Below are positions 16,414-25,310 of a DNA stretch of 64,000 nucleotides, piece by piece. The notes under the pieces are model-generated. The model had not been told where the DNA came from. It ran no database searches and saw only the letters and a list, made by a program, of their open reading frames with translations. The first letter of the stretch is position 1, and every line of letters begins with the position of its first letter. This stretch comes from Lachnospiraceae bacterium. GTDB lineage: Bacteria; Bacillota; Clostridia; Lachnospirales; Lachnospiraceae. Location: contig CABIXN010000001.1 of NCBI GenBank assembly GCA_902362715.1, positions 904,277 to 968,276 on the forward strand, in the 5' to 3' direction. Both the position numbers and the translations under genes were made by a program.

Positions 16414-17102
16414 AACCAAAAAATGCAATCAAACTATCCGTCGATATTCTAATGACCCTTGCACTGCTTTTCTTAATGGGTTATCAATTTTGGGGAGAAG
16501 CTGCCCACGAATGGCTGGGTGCGGGGATGTTCCTGCTTTTTATTGCCCACCATATTCTCAACGGTAACTGGCACAAGACTTTATTTAAAGGAAAGTATAA
16601 TGCAATGCGTATTATTACACTCTGCATTGATATACTGATTCTGCTTGCGATGATTGCTCAAATGTACAGCGGCATTGTGATGTCGCGCTATGTATTTGAT
16701 TTTCTGCCTCCCATTGGCGGTTTATCCTCAGCCCGGCGGCTTCACATTCTCGGCGCCTATTGGGGATACATCCTTATGAGCCTTCATTTAGGTTTTCACT
16801 GGAATATGATTTTGGGAATGCTCCGGAAAGCAGCGGGAATAAAAAATAAGTCAAAAATACGAAGTACTGCTGCTTTTATTGCGGGATTGGTGATCGCCGG
16901 ATATGGAGTGTGGACTTTTATCAGCAGAGATTTTCCAACCTATCTGCTGCTTAAGTCAGAATTTGTATTTTTAGATTACAGCGAACCGAAAATCTTATTT
17001 TATGTAGATTATCTTGCACTTATGGGACTTTGCATCTTTATTGCTTATTACAGTACCAAGGTGATGCGAAAATTAAAAGAAAAACCGGAGGGTCCGCAAT
17101 GA
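16410..17102 (+). CDS. DUF4405 cytochrome b-like membrane protein
   Basis: A 230-residue membrane protein with about six hydrophobic helices. Conserved His in FLLFIAHHILNG (about 45-57), in RRLHILGAYWGY and in LHLGFHWNMIL look like haem-b ligand positions of DUF4405/cytochrome-b-like proteins. It probably passes electrons across or out of the membrane to the lipid-anchored flavodoxins next to it. It starts inside the CMD stop (ATGA) and overlaps the next start in the same way. Confidence 0.85.
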   Translation: MKPKNAIKLSVDILMTLALLFLMGYQFWGEAAHEWLGAGMFLLFIAHHILNGNWHKTLFKGKYNAMRIITLCIDILILLAMIAQMYSGIVMSRYVFDFLPPIGGLSSARRLHILGAYWGYILMSLHLGFHWNMILGMLRKAAGIKNKSKIRSTAAFIAGLVIAGYGVWTFISRDFPTYLLLKSEFVFLDYSEPKILFYVDYLALMGLCIFIAYYSTKVMRKLKEKPEGPQ

Positions 17103-17662
17103 AAAAAGGTATTTTAATTATTCTAAGTGTACTGCTCTGTTTCAATCTTGCCGCTTGTGCAGATCAGCAGGCAGCACTATCTGTTTCCAGGCATAGTTCT
17201 CAGCAGGAGCAGTCAGAGATACAAAACAATGCTGAAGCTTCAGAAAATAAATCTGCAGATTCACAAGCGTCGACATCGTCTCCAGGTAATGTAAAAACAC
17301 CACAATCAGGAGAAAAGAAATTAAAACTGGCAATAAACGGACAAGAGTTTGATGTGACCTTATATGATACTCCTGCCGCCAATACACTTTATAATATGCT
17401 GCCCCTTGAACTCACTTTTGAAGATTTCAACGGCATAGAAAAAATTGCTTATATGGATAATGCACTTCCCACCAAGGGAGAGCCGGAGGAATTTGACCCC
17501 GATGTTGGAGATTTGTGTCTGTATGCACCCTGGGGCAATTTATCAATCTTCTATCAGGATTTCCGAAATTCCAACGGACTTATCTCCCTTGGGCATATTG
17601 ATTCGGGTATGGAAATTATCGGAAATATGAATGAGGATTTTACTGCCACTCTTTCAAAATAG
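17099..17662 (+). CDS. Cyclophilin-like fold lipoprotein
   Basis: A 187-residue lipoprotein: signal peptide with lipobox FNLAAC (Cys about 20), a Ser/Gln-rich linker, then a cyclophilin-like domain from about residue 80. The domain starts with LAINGQEFDVTL and continues with PLELTFEDFNG-EK, the YAPWGNLSIFYQDF core and GHIDSG. Such domains often accompany flavodoxin and AKR genes. Start at 17099 (MKKGIL), overlapping the DUF4405 stop; GGAGGG lies 7 nt upstream. Last gene of the redox cluster. Confidence 0.85.
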   Translation: MKKGILIILSVLLCFNLAACADQQAALSVSRHSSQQEQSEIQNNAEASENKSADSQASTSSPGNVKTPQSGEKKLKLAINGQEFDVTLYDTPAANTLYNMLPLELTFEDFNGIEKIAYMDNALPTKGEPEEFDPDVGDLCLYAPWGNLSIFYQDFRNSNGLISLGHIDSGMEIIGNMNEDFTATLSK

Positions 17663-17721
17663 GTAAGCAGATAAGGCGGGGGTAACCAAGCTTTTTTAAG
17701 TAGAGAATTGACATTAAGACA

Positions 17722-17755
17722 AAGAACTTGCCCAATTATTATGGAGCAAGTTCTT
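17722..17755. terminator. Bidirectional terminator
   Basis: AAGAACTTGC (17722-17731) and GCAAGTTCTT (17746-17755) with a 14-nt loop and flanking A/T runs, between the convergent cyclophilin-like and MerR genes. Confidence 0.85.
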
Positions 17756-17761
17756 TTCAGC

Positions 17762-18187
17762 TTAATGGTGCTGCGGTCTGTTTTCTGCTGTCCAACTTCT
17801 CGGATTTGTGTCATCCGGGGCTGCCCCTGCCAATATATCCTCATAGTGTTTTACCTTTTCGTCCATATATTTTGCAGTTTTTCTTGCTTCTTCCACACGC
17901 TTATACGCCTGTTTTCTTGAACGCAGAATAATCTGATACCTTGCTATAAGGTTTTCCTTTTCTTCCGGCAAACGGCAGAGGTTACAGTACTCCTTAATAT
18001 CCTCAATGGAGGCTCCACAGCCTTTTAGGCAGGTGATTCCCTGCATCCAGTTTATTGATTCTTCATCGAAAATGCGGCGGTTGCCCCCGTCACGCTGACA
18101 CGGCAGTAAATTGATATCCGTATAATAGCGTATGGTGTGTTCTGTTGTATGGAACATCTTGGCAAATTGCTTGATTGTATAGTACAT
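17762..18187 (-). CDS. MerR-family regulator of adjacent aldo-keto reductase
   Basis: A 141-residue MerR protein: HTH at residues 1-40 (YTIKQFAKMFHTTEHTIRYYTDINLLPC), wing GNRRIFDEESINWMQG, and a C-terminal dimerisation helix. Cys at GITCLKGCGAS and YCNLCRLP may be thiol sensors, but this is inference. GGAGG 6 nt before the ATG. Divergent from the first aldo-keto reductase, whose promoter has the long 19-bp spacer that MerR activators act on. Confidence 0.85.
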   Translation of the reverse strand: MYYTIKQFAKMFHTTEHTIRYYTDINLLPCQRDGGNRRIFDEESINWMQGITCLKGCGASIEDIKEYCNLCRLPEEKENLIARYQIILRSRKQAYKRVEEARKTAKYMDEKVKHYEDILAGAAPDDTNPRSWTAENRPQHH

Positions 18188-18220
18188 AATAATCCTCCAA
18201 AAAAATTTTTGAAAAAGGTA

Positions 18221-18266
18221 TTGACTTCGTGTAACCCGAATATCTTAAACTTATAATAACACGAAG
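18221..18266 (+). promoter_or_regulatory. MerR-type promoter of the aldo-keto reductase
   Basis: TTGACT (18221-18226), 19-bp spacer, TAAACT (18246-18251). The long spacer is characteristic of MerR-activated promoters. Within it CTTCGTGTAACCCGAAT is a degenerate dyad, and CTTCGTGT (18225-18232) pairs with ACACGAAG (18259-18266). Confidence 0.6.
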
Positions 18267-18293
18267 CTGCAAACAGTCAAGGAGGAATTAAAA

Positions 18294-19127
18294 ATGTTAA
18301 AAGTCAAGTTAAATAACGGCATAGAAATGCCCATTCTCGGATTTGGTACTTTTTTGACCGGCGGAACAGATTGTGAGCAGTCTGTCTGCACAGCCATTCA
18401 AAACGGTTACCGTCTGATTGATACCGCCGAAGCGTATGGGAACGAGGAACAGGTAGGAAACGGCATTAGGAAAAGCGGTGTTGACCGTAAAGAGTTGTTT
18501 ATTGTTACAAAGGTAAATTTCAAATCTTACGAAGCAACAAGAGAAACCGTGCTCCAATCCCTGGAAAAGCTGGGAACAGACTATCTTGACCTTGTACTGC
18601 TCCACTGGCCTTTCGGCAATTATTATAAAGCATGGCGTGAGCTGGAAGCGCTTTATGCCGAGAGGAAAATCAAGGCAATCGGCGTATCTAACTTTGAGCC
18701 GGACAGATTGATTGACCTTATTCATTTCAACAAAGTTGTTCCCGCAGTTAATCAGATCGAAACAAATCTTCATTGTCAGCGCAAGACGGAACACGGCTGG
18801 ATGAAAAAATATAATGTGCAGCATATGGCCTATGCTCCGTTGGGACAGGGCAATAGAAATGAAATGTTCTCACAGGCAGAGGTTATGGCACTGGCTGAAA
18901 AATACAAAAAAGCACCCGCACAGATTATGCTTCGTTTTTTAACCCAGCAAGATGTCGTTGTGATTCCCAAAAGCATTCACGAGGAGCGTATCAAAGAAAA
19001 CTTTGATATTTTTGATTTTAATTTGACAGACGAAGAACTGGAAACTCTAACAGCAATAGATACAAATACGGCTAAAATTGGCAATGCAGAACAACCCGAA
19101 ATGGTTGAGTTCGCAATGACTTGGTAA
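18294..19127 (+). CDS. Aldo/keto reductase
   Basis: A 277-residue TIM-barrel NADPH-dependent reductase of the AKR5/2,5-diketogluconate-reductase type. GFGTFLTGG opens the barrel, DTAEAYGNEEQVG supplies Asp and Tyr of the catalytic tetrad, and VLLHWPFG supplies His. GVSNFEPDRL follows, and VIPKSI--ERIKENFDIFDF near the C-terminus binds NADP. Start has AAGGAGG upstream. It reduces aldehydes or ketones, possibly in detoxification; substrate unknown. Immediately downstream is a second, unlike aldo-keto reductase. Confidence 0.92.
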   Translation: MLKVKLNNGIEMPILGFGTFLTGGTDCEQSVCTAIQNGYRLIDTAEAYGNEEQVGNGIRKSGVDRKELFIVTKVNFKSYEATRETVLQSLEKLGTDYLDLVLLHWPFGNYYKAWRELEALYAERKIKAIGVSNFEPDRLIDLIHFNKVVPAVNQIETNLHCQRKTEHGWMKKYNVQHMAYAPLGQGNRNEMFSQAEVMALAEKYKKAPAQIMLRFLTQQDVVVIPKSIHEERIKENFDIFDFNLTDEELETLTAIDTNTAKIGNAEQPEMVEFAMTW

Positions 19128-19170
19128 CAAAAAGAAAAAATACACAGTTCGATTAATGGAGGAACGACTT

Positions 19171-20178
19171 ATGAAAAAAAGATTTTTGCAAAACCTTGAA
19201 GTTTCAGAAATAGGAATGGGCTGTATGGGATTTTCTCACGGATATGGGGAAGTTCCCGAAGAAACCTATGCTGTAAATGCAATTCGCAAGGCTTATGATT
19301 TTGGCTGTACTTTTTTTGATACTGCTGAGAGTTATGGAAATGAAATGTTTTATCCCGGTCATAATGAACAACTACTGGGCAAAGCGGTAGAGCCATTTCG
19401 CAAAGAAGTGATAATTGCCACAAAATTACATATTAACCTTGAAGAATGTATGGGAATATCTCTCTACGATGTTCTCTGCAAACATATAGAGCAATCGTTA
19501 AAAAATCTCCGAACAGACTACATAGACCTTTATTATCTTCATCGTGTAAATGAAAATATACCGGTTGAAGATGTCGCCGAAAGCATGGGACGCTTAATAA
19601 AAAGCGGTGTAATCCGCGCCTGGGGTCTGTCACAGGTATCTGTTGATACCTTGGCAAAAGCTCACGCAGTCACTTCAGTATCTGCTGTACAAAATCTTTA
19701 TTCTATGCTGGAAAGGGATTGCGATAAAGATATATTTCCATACTGTTTAGAAAACAATATCGGAGTTGTTCCATTCTCACCAATAGCAAGCGGTTTTCTT
19801 TCCGGCAAAGTCACTGTTGAAACGAGATTTGAAGGTGATGATGTCCGTAAATGGGTGCCACAGCTTTCAAAAGATAATATAGCTGCAAACCAGCCAATCT
19901 TAGATTTACTTCGCAGCTATGCAAGTCAAAAGTCTGCCACCCCTGCACAAATTTCTCTTGCATGGATGTTGCACAAATACCCCAATGTTGTTCCTATACC
20001 TGGATCAAAAAATCAAGAAAGAATCGTTGAAAATCTTGGTGCATGCAATGTCGAATTGACAAATGAGGAGTTTTCCAAGCTTGAAACCGCTTTAGATTCC
20101 TTTGAGGTTCACGGGCATAGAGGACATATTGAAACAGAGCAGACTTCATTCGGGAACAATTGGAAATTGGTCGATTAA
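19171..20178 (+). CDS. Aldo/keto reductase, 335 aa
   Basis: TIM-barrel reductase of the larger (YajO/AKR11-13-like) type: GMGCMGFSHGYG, then FFDTAESYGNE--- with the catalytic Asp and Tyr, DLYYLHRV with His, GLSQVSVDTL, and PIPGSKNQERIVENLGA as cofactor site. I choose ATG 19171 because GGAGGA is 8 nt upstream; the earlier ATG overlaps that site. The MerR promoter probably reads both reductases. Substrate unknown. Confidence 0.92.
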   Translation: MKKRFLQNLEVSEIGMGCMGFSHGYGEVPEETYAVNAIRKAYDFGCTFFDTAESYGNEMFYPGHNEQLLGKAVEPFRKEVIIATKLHINLEECMGISLYDVLCKHIEQSLKNLRTDYIDLYYLHRVNENIPVEDVAESMGRLIKSGVIRAWGLSQVSVDTLAKAHAVTSVSAVQNLYSMLERDCDKDIFPYCLENNIGVVPFSPIASGFLSGKVTVETRFEGDDVRKWVPQLSKDNIAANQPILDLLRSYASQKSATPAQISLAWMLHKYPNVVPIPGSKNQERIVENLGACNVELTNEEFSKLETALDSFEVHGHRGHIETEQTSFGNNWKLVD

Positions 20179-20344
20179 AAGCTAAGCTAAGTTGCTCACC
20201 TGTACCGTTTTTTCTATGATAATAAATTCATTCCAATACAAAAAAGTTGAAATTTTAATAAAGTTTTTATGTTTTTACAGCAAAAACCATTGAATACATT
20301 GCAGTTTTGGCTATATTCTTCGTAAGAAACTAGGAGGCGTTATA

Positions 20345-21542
20345 ATGATTATAAGACCACAGTATATGGAATTGCTGAAAACCTATCGCGATGTACCGCT
20401 TGTAAAAATACTCACCGGAATCCGCCGCTGCGGAAAATCCACTATTTTAGAAATGCTGCGGGACGATCTGCTGAAAAGCGGCGTTTCTACCGACCACATT
20501 ATTAATATGCGTTATACCTCGGAAAATTTTGACGACGGTATGACCGATAAAGATATGTATAAAGGTATCAGAGAACAGATGATGGGAAACGAACGGTATT
20601 ACCTTCTCCTTGATGAAGTGCAGGAAATCGCCGGATGGGAAAAAGCGGTAAGCAGCTTGCTTGAGGATACGAATACCGATATTTATGTGACCGGCTCCAA
20701 TTCAAAACTGATGTCCAGCGAAATTTCAACCTATCTGACGGGGCGATATATTTCTATTCCAGTCTATACCCTGTCTTTTGCCGAGTATTGGATTTCAAAA
20801 AGCAAAGCGGTCTTTCACCGAGAGAACTTTTGAATGAATATATCCGTATGGGTGCTTTCCCCATTGCTGCACTCGGCAATTTTGACCAGCGTTCTACTTA
20901 TCAGATCGTAGAGGGAATTTATAACTCTGTCATAACAAGTGATATTACAAAACGGCACAACATAGCGAATTTCGATTTGTTTAACCGCGTCGTTCGCTAT
21001 ATTGTTGAAAATGTAGGCAAAACCTTTTCCGCGAATGCAATTGTGAAGTTTCTGAAAAGCGAGGGGCGTCCCTGTCTGTTGAAGCGGTTTACAACTATCT
21101 GAATTGGCTGGAAAAGGCTTTTGTAATTTATCGCTGCCGGCGATACGATTTACAGGGAAAATCTGTGTTAAAAACGCAGGAGAAATTTTATCTTGCCGAT
21201 TCTTCTCTCAAATACTGCATAATGGGCTTTAACCCCAAGTCTATTGCAGCTATGCTCGAAAACATCGTTTACTTTGAACTGCGTCGAAAAGGCTATGATG
21301 TCTATATTGGCAAAAACGAAACAAAAGAGATTGATTTCGTAGCATTGCGTCGTGACGAACATATTTATGTTCAGGTATGCCGCAGACTGCCGGAGGAATC
21401 TGACTGGGAAGTTGCCAATCTCCTTGAAATCAAAAACCACTATCCAAAATATGTGGTAACACTGGACGAACTGGCTTCCGGAAATATCAATGGTGTTAAA
21501 ATCGTGCATTTAGCTGATTTCTTACTCAATAGGGAATATTAA
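20345..21542 (+). pseudogene. AAA ATPase with DUF4143, two frameshifts
   Basis: One ancestral gene of about 400 codons now in three frames. The N-terminal ATPase shows the Walker A GIRRCGKST and YYLLLDEVQE (Walker B). The first frameshift is near 20785-20790 (one base apparently missing in GAGTATTGG; LSFAEY continues as DFKKQSGLSPRELL in another frame). The second is near 21075 (KFLKSEGRP continues as VEAVYNYLNWLEK). The C-terminal DUF4143 nuclease-like part ends at 21542. Such ATPases are common strain-variable genes, and this copy is dead unless the assembly is wrong. AGGAGG precedes the ATG. Confidence 0.9.
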
Positions 21543-21718
21543 AAATTAGAAAGGATATGACAAGAATGGCAAGACAGAGAGGGATATTACAAAATTGTAA
21601 GAATTAAATCTACAAAACCATTAGCAAAAGAATTGTTGTAATTAAATCTTATATTTACATGGGCGCAGTGGAATTTATATTTTCATTTGAGGTGAAAAAA
21701 TAATTCCAACAGTTCCCG

Positions 21719-21770
21719 TTGATTTTTTCAATCTTTCTGCATATAATAAAAGTAGGGAAATTCCTACTTT
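21719..21770 (+). promoter_or_regulatory. Toxin-antitoxin promoter with palindromic operator
   Basis: TTGATT (21719-21724), 17-bp spacer, TATAAT (21742-21747). AAAGTAGG (21749-21756) and CCTACTTT (21763-21770) form a perfect dyad over the likely start site, as expected for autorepression by the AbrB-type antitoxin. Confidence 0.75.
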
Positions 21771-21799
21771 CCATATTTTTAGAAAGGTGGTGCAAAACT

Positions 21800-22075
21800 A
21801 TGTTAGCAAAAGCGTTTGTGGACAATGCAAAAGTCATGGCGAAAGGACAGGTCACAATCCCGAAAGATGTTCGTGACATTCTCGGTGTGGCAAGCGGCGA
21901 CAGGGTTACTTTCGTGGTGGAAGGAAACACTGTTCGTATCGTCAATTCGGCTGTCTACGCCATGCAAATGCTCCAACAGGAAATGGCCGGAGAGGCAGAA
22001 CGCACCGGCCTGGATTCAGAAGATGATGTAATGGCTCTTGTCAAAGAATTACGGAACGAGGACGAAAAGGTATGA
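21800..22075 (+). CDS. AbrB/MazE-type antitoxin
   Basis: A 91-residue protein with an N-terminal SpoVT/AbrB swapped-hairpin DNA-binding domain: AKGQVTIPKDVRDILGVASGDRVTFVVEGN is the textbook pattern. The acidic C-terminal tail (DSEDDVMALVKELRNEDEKV end) is the usual toxin-binding part. Start ATG 21800 chosen for AAAGGTGG 7 nt upstream; an in-frame upstream extension is hydrophobic and unlike the family. It overlaps the PIN toxin start by ATGA. Its promoter has a palindrome suited to autoregulation. Confidence 0.92.
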   Translation: MLAKAFVDNAKVMAKGQVTIPKDVRDILGVASGDRVTFVVEGNTVRIVNSAVYAMQMLQQEMAGEAERTGLDSEDDVMALVKELRNEDEKV

Positions 22076-22473
22076 AAATTTTAATAGATACCAATGTCCT
22101 TATTTCTGCGGCATTAAGCGCTAACGGAACGCTATTTCAGGCTTACGTAAAAGCGGCGTCCTATCCCCATCATGGACTGATCTGTGAGCAGAACGTGGAC
22201 GAAATGAAACGGATTTTCAACAAGAAATTTTCGCACCGTCTGGCGGCTCTGGATAAATTCCTTTCGGTGGCTCTGATGACATTGGAATTCGTCCCGATCT
22301 CAACAGACGAGAACGTGTCGGAAACGCAAATTCGGGATGTAAATGACCGCCCTATTTTGCGGGCGGCGATTGAGGCAAAGGCTGATGTCCTCCTTACCGG
22401 CGATAAAGATTTTTTAGAATCTGGCGTGAAAAATCCGGTGATCATGACACCGGCAGAATTTTTGAAATATTGA
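22072..22473 (+). CDS. PIN-domain toxin (VapC-like RNase)
   Basis: A 133-residue PIN protein: DTNVLISAAL at residues 5-14 gives the first acidic residue, E-N-DEMKRIF follows, and RDVNDRPILRAAIEAKADVLLTGDKDFL supplies the remaining metal-binding Asp residues. The PIN-family toxin acts as a Mg-dependent endoribonuclease when freed of its antitoxin. The start overlaps the antitoxin stop. The gene is intact, so the module can be active. The group II intron remnant begins a few bases after its stop. Confidence 0.92.
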   Translation: MKILIDTNVLISAALSANGTLFQAYVKAASYPHHGLICEQNVDEMKRIFNKKFSHRLAALDKFLSVALMTLEFVPISTDENVSETQIRDVNDRPILRAAIEAKADVLLTGDKDFLESGVKNPVIMTPAEFLKY

Positions 22474-22479
22474 CTTGTT

Positions 22480-22670
22480 GAATCGGGTAGGAGGTAAATA
22501 ATTATTTTATTTACCGTCCCTCCCACACCACCGTACATACGGTTCTCGTATACGGCGGTTCTTTAGTTTTCATAGACTATCAGATAATGGTCAAGCATGG
22601 ATGTATATCCCAGCTTGGCTATTATTTTCTTCGTGAGTACTGTGTTTAACATTTCCGCCATTCTCCAGTA
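22480..22670 (-). mobile_element. Group II intron 3' remnant (maturase C-terminus, domains V and VI)
   Basis: On the minus strand, 22670-22563 reads as 35 residues typical of the C-terminus of an intron-encoded reverse transcriptase (YWRMAEMLNTVL, then AKLGYTSMLDHY) followed by a stop. Immediately after, 22560-22527 is a 34-nt domain V-like hairpin (ACCGCCGTA... paired with ...TACGGTGGT, with GAGAA-type loop and a 2-nt bulge). A domain VI-like stem GGTAAATAA/TTATTTACC follows at 22515-22493. The 5' part of the intron is absent and the remnant is fused to recombinase DNA at 22671, so it cannot splice. Confidence 0.85.
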
Positions 22671-23086
<416 letters not shown>

Positions 23087-23109
23087 TAGATAATTCTTTA
23101 TTAGCATGT

Positions 23110-23430
23110 TTATTTTAATTTTAAACAATGGTGCTGAATCCTATTTAAAAATTTAATTTCTTTTTCTTCTTCTGCGCTTAGTGATGTTATATCGATGAAC
23201 ATACCGCTTTCCTTTCCTAATTCATTAGAAAATAGAATTAAATCATTGCCAAATTCGTTTGAGTATTCTGCGTAGATGATTAATATGTCAATGTCATTGT
23301 TAATCGTGTTTAGCTCTAATGCTGAGCCGAATAAGAATACTTGCTTAAAAGAATCGAACGGCAGTATATGCTTTCTTACCCGTTCAATAACATCATTATT
23401 CAATCTACATGATTTCATTAATATATCCAT
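23110..23430 (-). CDS. Minimal nucleotidyltransferase (MNT-type)
   Basis: A 106-residue protein with a DNA polymerase beta-like nucleotidyltransferase fold: VFLFGSALELNTINNDIDILII carries the GS and D-x-D metal-binding motif at about residues 32-51, with a third acidic residue likely in DITSLSAEEEKE. Size and motif fit MNT antitoxins and small adenylyl- or nucleotidyltransferases. No HEPN partner is adjacent; instead it overlaps the C-terminus of the HNH protein by 26 bp, with GGGAG ahead of its ATG. The two are therefore translationally coupled and probably act together. Confidence 0.85.
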   Translation of the reverse strand: MDILMKSCRLNNDVIERVRKHILPFDSFKQVFLFGSALELNTINNDIDILIIYAEYSNEFGNDLILFSNELGKESGMFIDITSLSAEEEKEIKFLNRIQHHCLKLK

Positions 23431-24550
23431 AAAAAGCTCCCATAGTTAACAACCGAACATTCATGCGCTTTGCCTCCATATATGCTTGGCTAGATATGCT
23501 GCTCTCTCCGTTCCAGTTATGTAGATTAACTACAATACTGTTTTTCTCTGGAGCAAGATGTATCAATTCCGATTGACTCAAGCAATATTCGTAAACAAAA
23601 ATCAGTTTTGTACCTTGTATAGTGATTTCTCTTAGATTGCTGTCAGATAAAAAATTAAACCTAACATTTCTTGAACGAATATACTTCAAAGCATAATTCA
23701 AGCTTTCCAGGCGAACCTTCGCTCCCATAAAACAGTCATAATCATAATACAGCTGTCTCATTCTAGGAGTATCATCCAAAAAGACTTGGACTGACTGCCC
23801 TCCCTCATTCATCTGGATGTATGGCTGATCAATACCAATACCTATGGTTTCATACTTGTCTTGTGCTTTTAGCCTTTTAATCAAGAGTTCCAACGATTTG
23901 GTAGAGGGAAGAATGAAATCTTCGACAGGAGCAATTCCAAACATTGAATTTATTTCTGTTGGAAAAAGAACTTCTCGTATTTTTTCTTCTTCTGTGCGAG
24001 TTACTTCAAATTCATCGACATGTAATAAAAAAGATTGAATATATGCCAAATTCGAGTAGGATTTCTCTGGATGTCGTTGAATTAAACTACTATTTGCTAA
24101 AAACAGCATCTTAAGTTTCCTGTTATTGACCAGTATTTTGTACTCAAATTTGTCCCACAGAGTCTTATTATCATTTAAATAATACCTTTCGTAAATAGTT
24201 TGATTTTCTTGAAGTATAGGGGCAACCTCTTTTCTTAAATCTTCAAATGTTTTATACTCTTTGCAAAAAAACCTATCAAGTTCTTTTTTTCTGCTCTCCT
24301 TCCATTCCAAAACTTCTTCTGATGTAAAAGCATGGTTTTTATCAAATTCTGTATGGCAATTTGGACAAAGTAAAACTAAATTTTCAAATGAATTGTTGGC
24401 TGTTTTACAATAGGGATCAATATGAGCCTTTTCAATTATGTCTCCATTTTTGCAAAACAACTCCCGCTGACAACCTGGATTCATACACCGCCCCATTGAT
24501 TCTGCATATAGTTTTCTTTTAATAGCTTCGTCTATGTATCTGCTAACCAT
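23405..24550 (-). CDS. HNH endonuclease with large C-terminal sensor-like domain
   Basis: A 381-residue protein. Residues about 15-80 are a zinc-bearing HNH nuclease: RCMNPGCQREL (Cys pair), IIEKAHIDPY (catalytic His), N-FENLVLLCPNCHTEFDKNH (second Cys pair, final His). Residues 100-381 form a domain I do not recognise, with an early helical part and a late beta-rich part (FLSDSNLREITIQGTKLIFVYEY, VVNLHNWNGE, LLTMGAFYGYINEI). RBS AAGGAG. Overlaps the nucleotidyltransferase. Such paired nuclease/nucleotidyltransferase islands often act in phage defence; here this is inference only. Confidence 0.88.
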   Translation of the reverse strand: MVSRYIDEAIKRKLYAESMGRCMNPGCQRELFCKNGDIIEKAHIDPYCKTANNSFENLVLLCPNCHTEFDKNHAFTSEEVLEWKESRKKELDRFFCKEYKTFEDLRKEVAPILQENQTIYERYYLNDNKTLWDKFEYKILVNNRKLKMLFLANSSLIQRHPEKSYSNLAYIQSFLLHVDEFEVTRTEEEKIREVLFPTEINSMFGIAPVEDFILPSTKSLELLIKRLKAQDKYETIGIGIDQPYIQMNEGGQSVQVFLDDTPRMRQLYYDYDCFMGAKVRLESLNYALKYIRSRNVRFNFLSDSNLREITIQGTKLIFVYEYCLSQSELIHLAPEKNSIVVNLHNWNGESSISSQAYMEAKRMNVRLLTMGAFYGYINEIM

Positions 24551-24663
24551 TATCCATTCTCCTTAAGTATTGCTTTAAAAAAATTTGATGAATATGACAC
24601 CACAAAAGAAAAACTCTTAAATATCATAAGTATTCATTATAAATCCTTAAAACAAGGCGTTTT

Positions 24664-24942
24664 TTAACAATAGAATTTTATTTCATCTATTACAAATGCC
24701 TGTTTCCATCTCGCACAAATAAGGAAAAACTGAGCTGATATAAATTCCATCAATTCATTTAATTCTTTTTGGGGGATTCTACTTCCATTGTTCGCTAAAA
24801 TGCAACCACCTGACTTTGTAAGCCAAATTTTTGTTGCATTTGAAGACGGTTTCCCTTTGGATACATGGACATGAATTGGTTCTCCATTTTCATTTGACCA
24901 GAAATATACCGTATATCCACTTACCGTAAACAGTTTAGGCAA
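24664..24942 (-). CDS. DUF4160 domain protein
   Basis: A 92-residue small protein; the DUF4160 signature F--SGYTVYFWSNENGEPIHVHV lies near the N-terminus. I choose the TTG at 24942 (then PKLFT) with GGAGGG 6 nt upstream; the longer ATG version overlaps the preceding coding sequence and starts with an unlikely Met/Arg-rich stretch. It overlaps the upstream gene by 8 bp. Pairs of DUF4160 with a small acidic gene are common in mobile regions and have been suggested to be toxin-antitoxin-like; function unproven. Confidence 0.8.
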   Translation of the reverse strand: MPKLFTVSGYTVYFWSNENGEPIHVHVSKGKPSSNATKIWLTKSGGCILANNGSRIPQKELNELMEFISAQFFLICARWKQAFVIDEIKFYC

Positions 24943-25204
24943 TCTGAATCCCTCCATTCTCCGCATATTTGTATAACAAATGTGCATTACTGTGTAAGAG
25001 TTCTTCAAACATCGCTATTTCCTCATCAGAATATCCATCCCGCTGTGTCCACGTGTAATCAGGTAATTCACACCTTGCGGAATCAAATCCATTTTCTACA
25101 GGACGTTCAAAGTTTACTATCACTTTTCTTTTTCCATTTTCTTCAATAAGATGAGAATGGACTATCTCTGTTTCATCTGCCAGTGTCATATACGGATACA
25201 TCAT
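24935..25204 (-). CDS. Small partner of DUF4160 protein
   Basis: An 89-residue acidic protein of unknown family; YPYMTLADETEIVHSHL and GKRKVIVNFERP-ENGFDSARCELP look beta-rich, then a helix EEIAMFEELLHSNAHLLYKY. The usual neighbour of DUF4160 is DUF2442, but I cannot match it confidently. AGGTG about 8 nt before an ATG doublet at 25204/25201. Translationally coupled to DUF4160. Confidence 0.7.
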   Translation of the reverse strand: MMYPYMTLADETEIVHSHLIEENGKRKVIVNFERPVENGFDSARCELPDYTWTQRDGYSDEEIAMFEELLHSNAHLLYKYAENGGIQIA

Positions 25205-25310
25205 AGAACTTCACCTCACTTCTTATTTTTATCCTCATTATATCACCGCTTCATATAGTTGTCATGTAGTTACAGTCTCAGCAAGCACAATTTTTTACTC
25301 CTGTAATAAA

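Noticed and set aside
21566..21610. Start of an IS200/Y1-type transposase (ATG followed by MARQRG-like residues)
   Set aside because: Only about a dozen codons before a stop; not enough to call.
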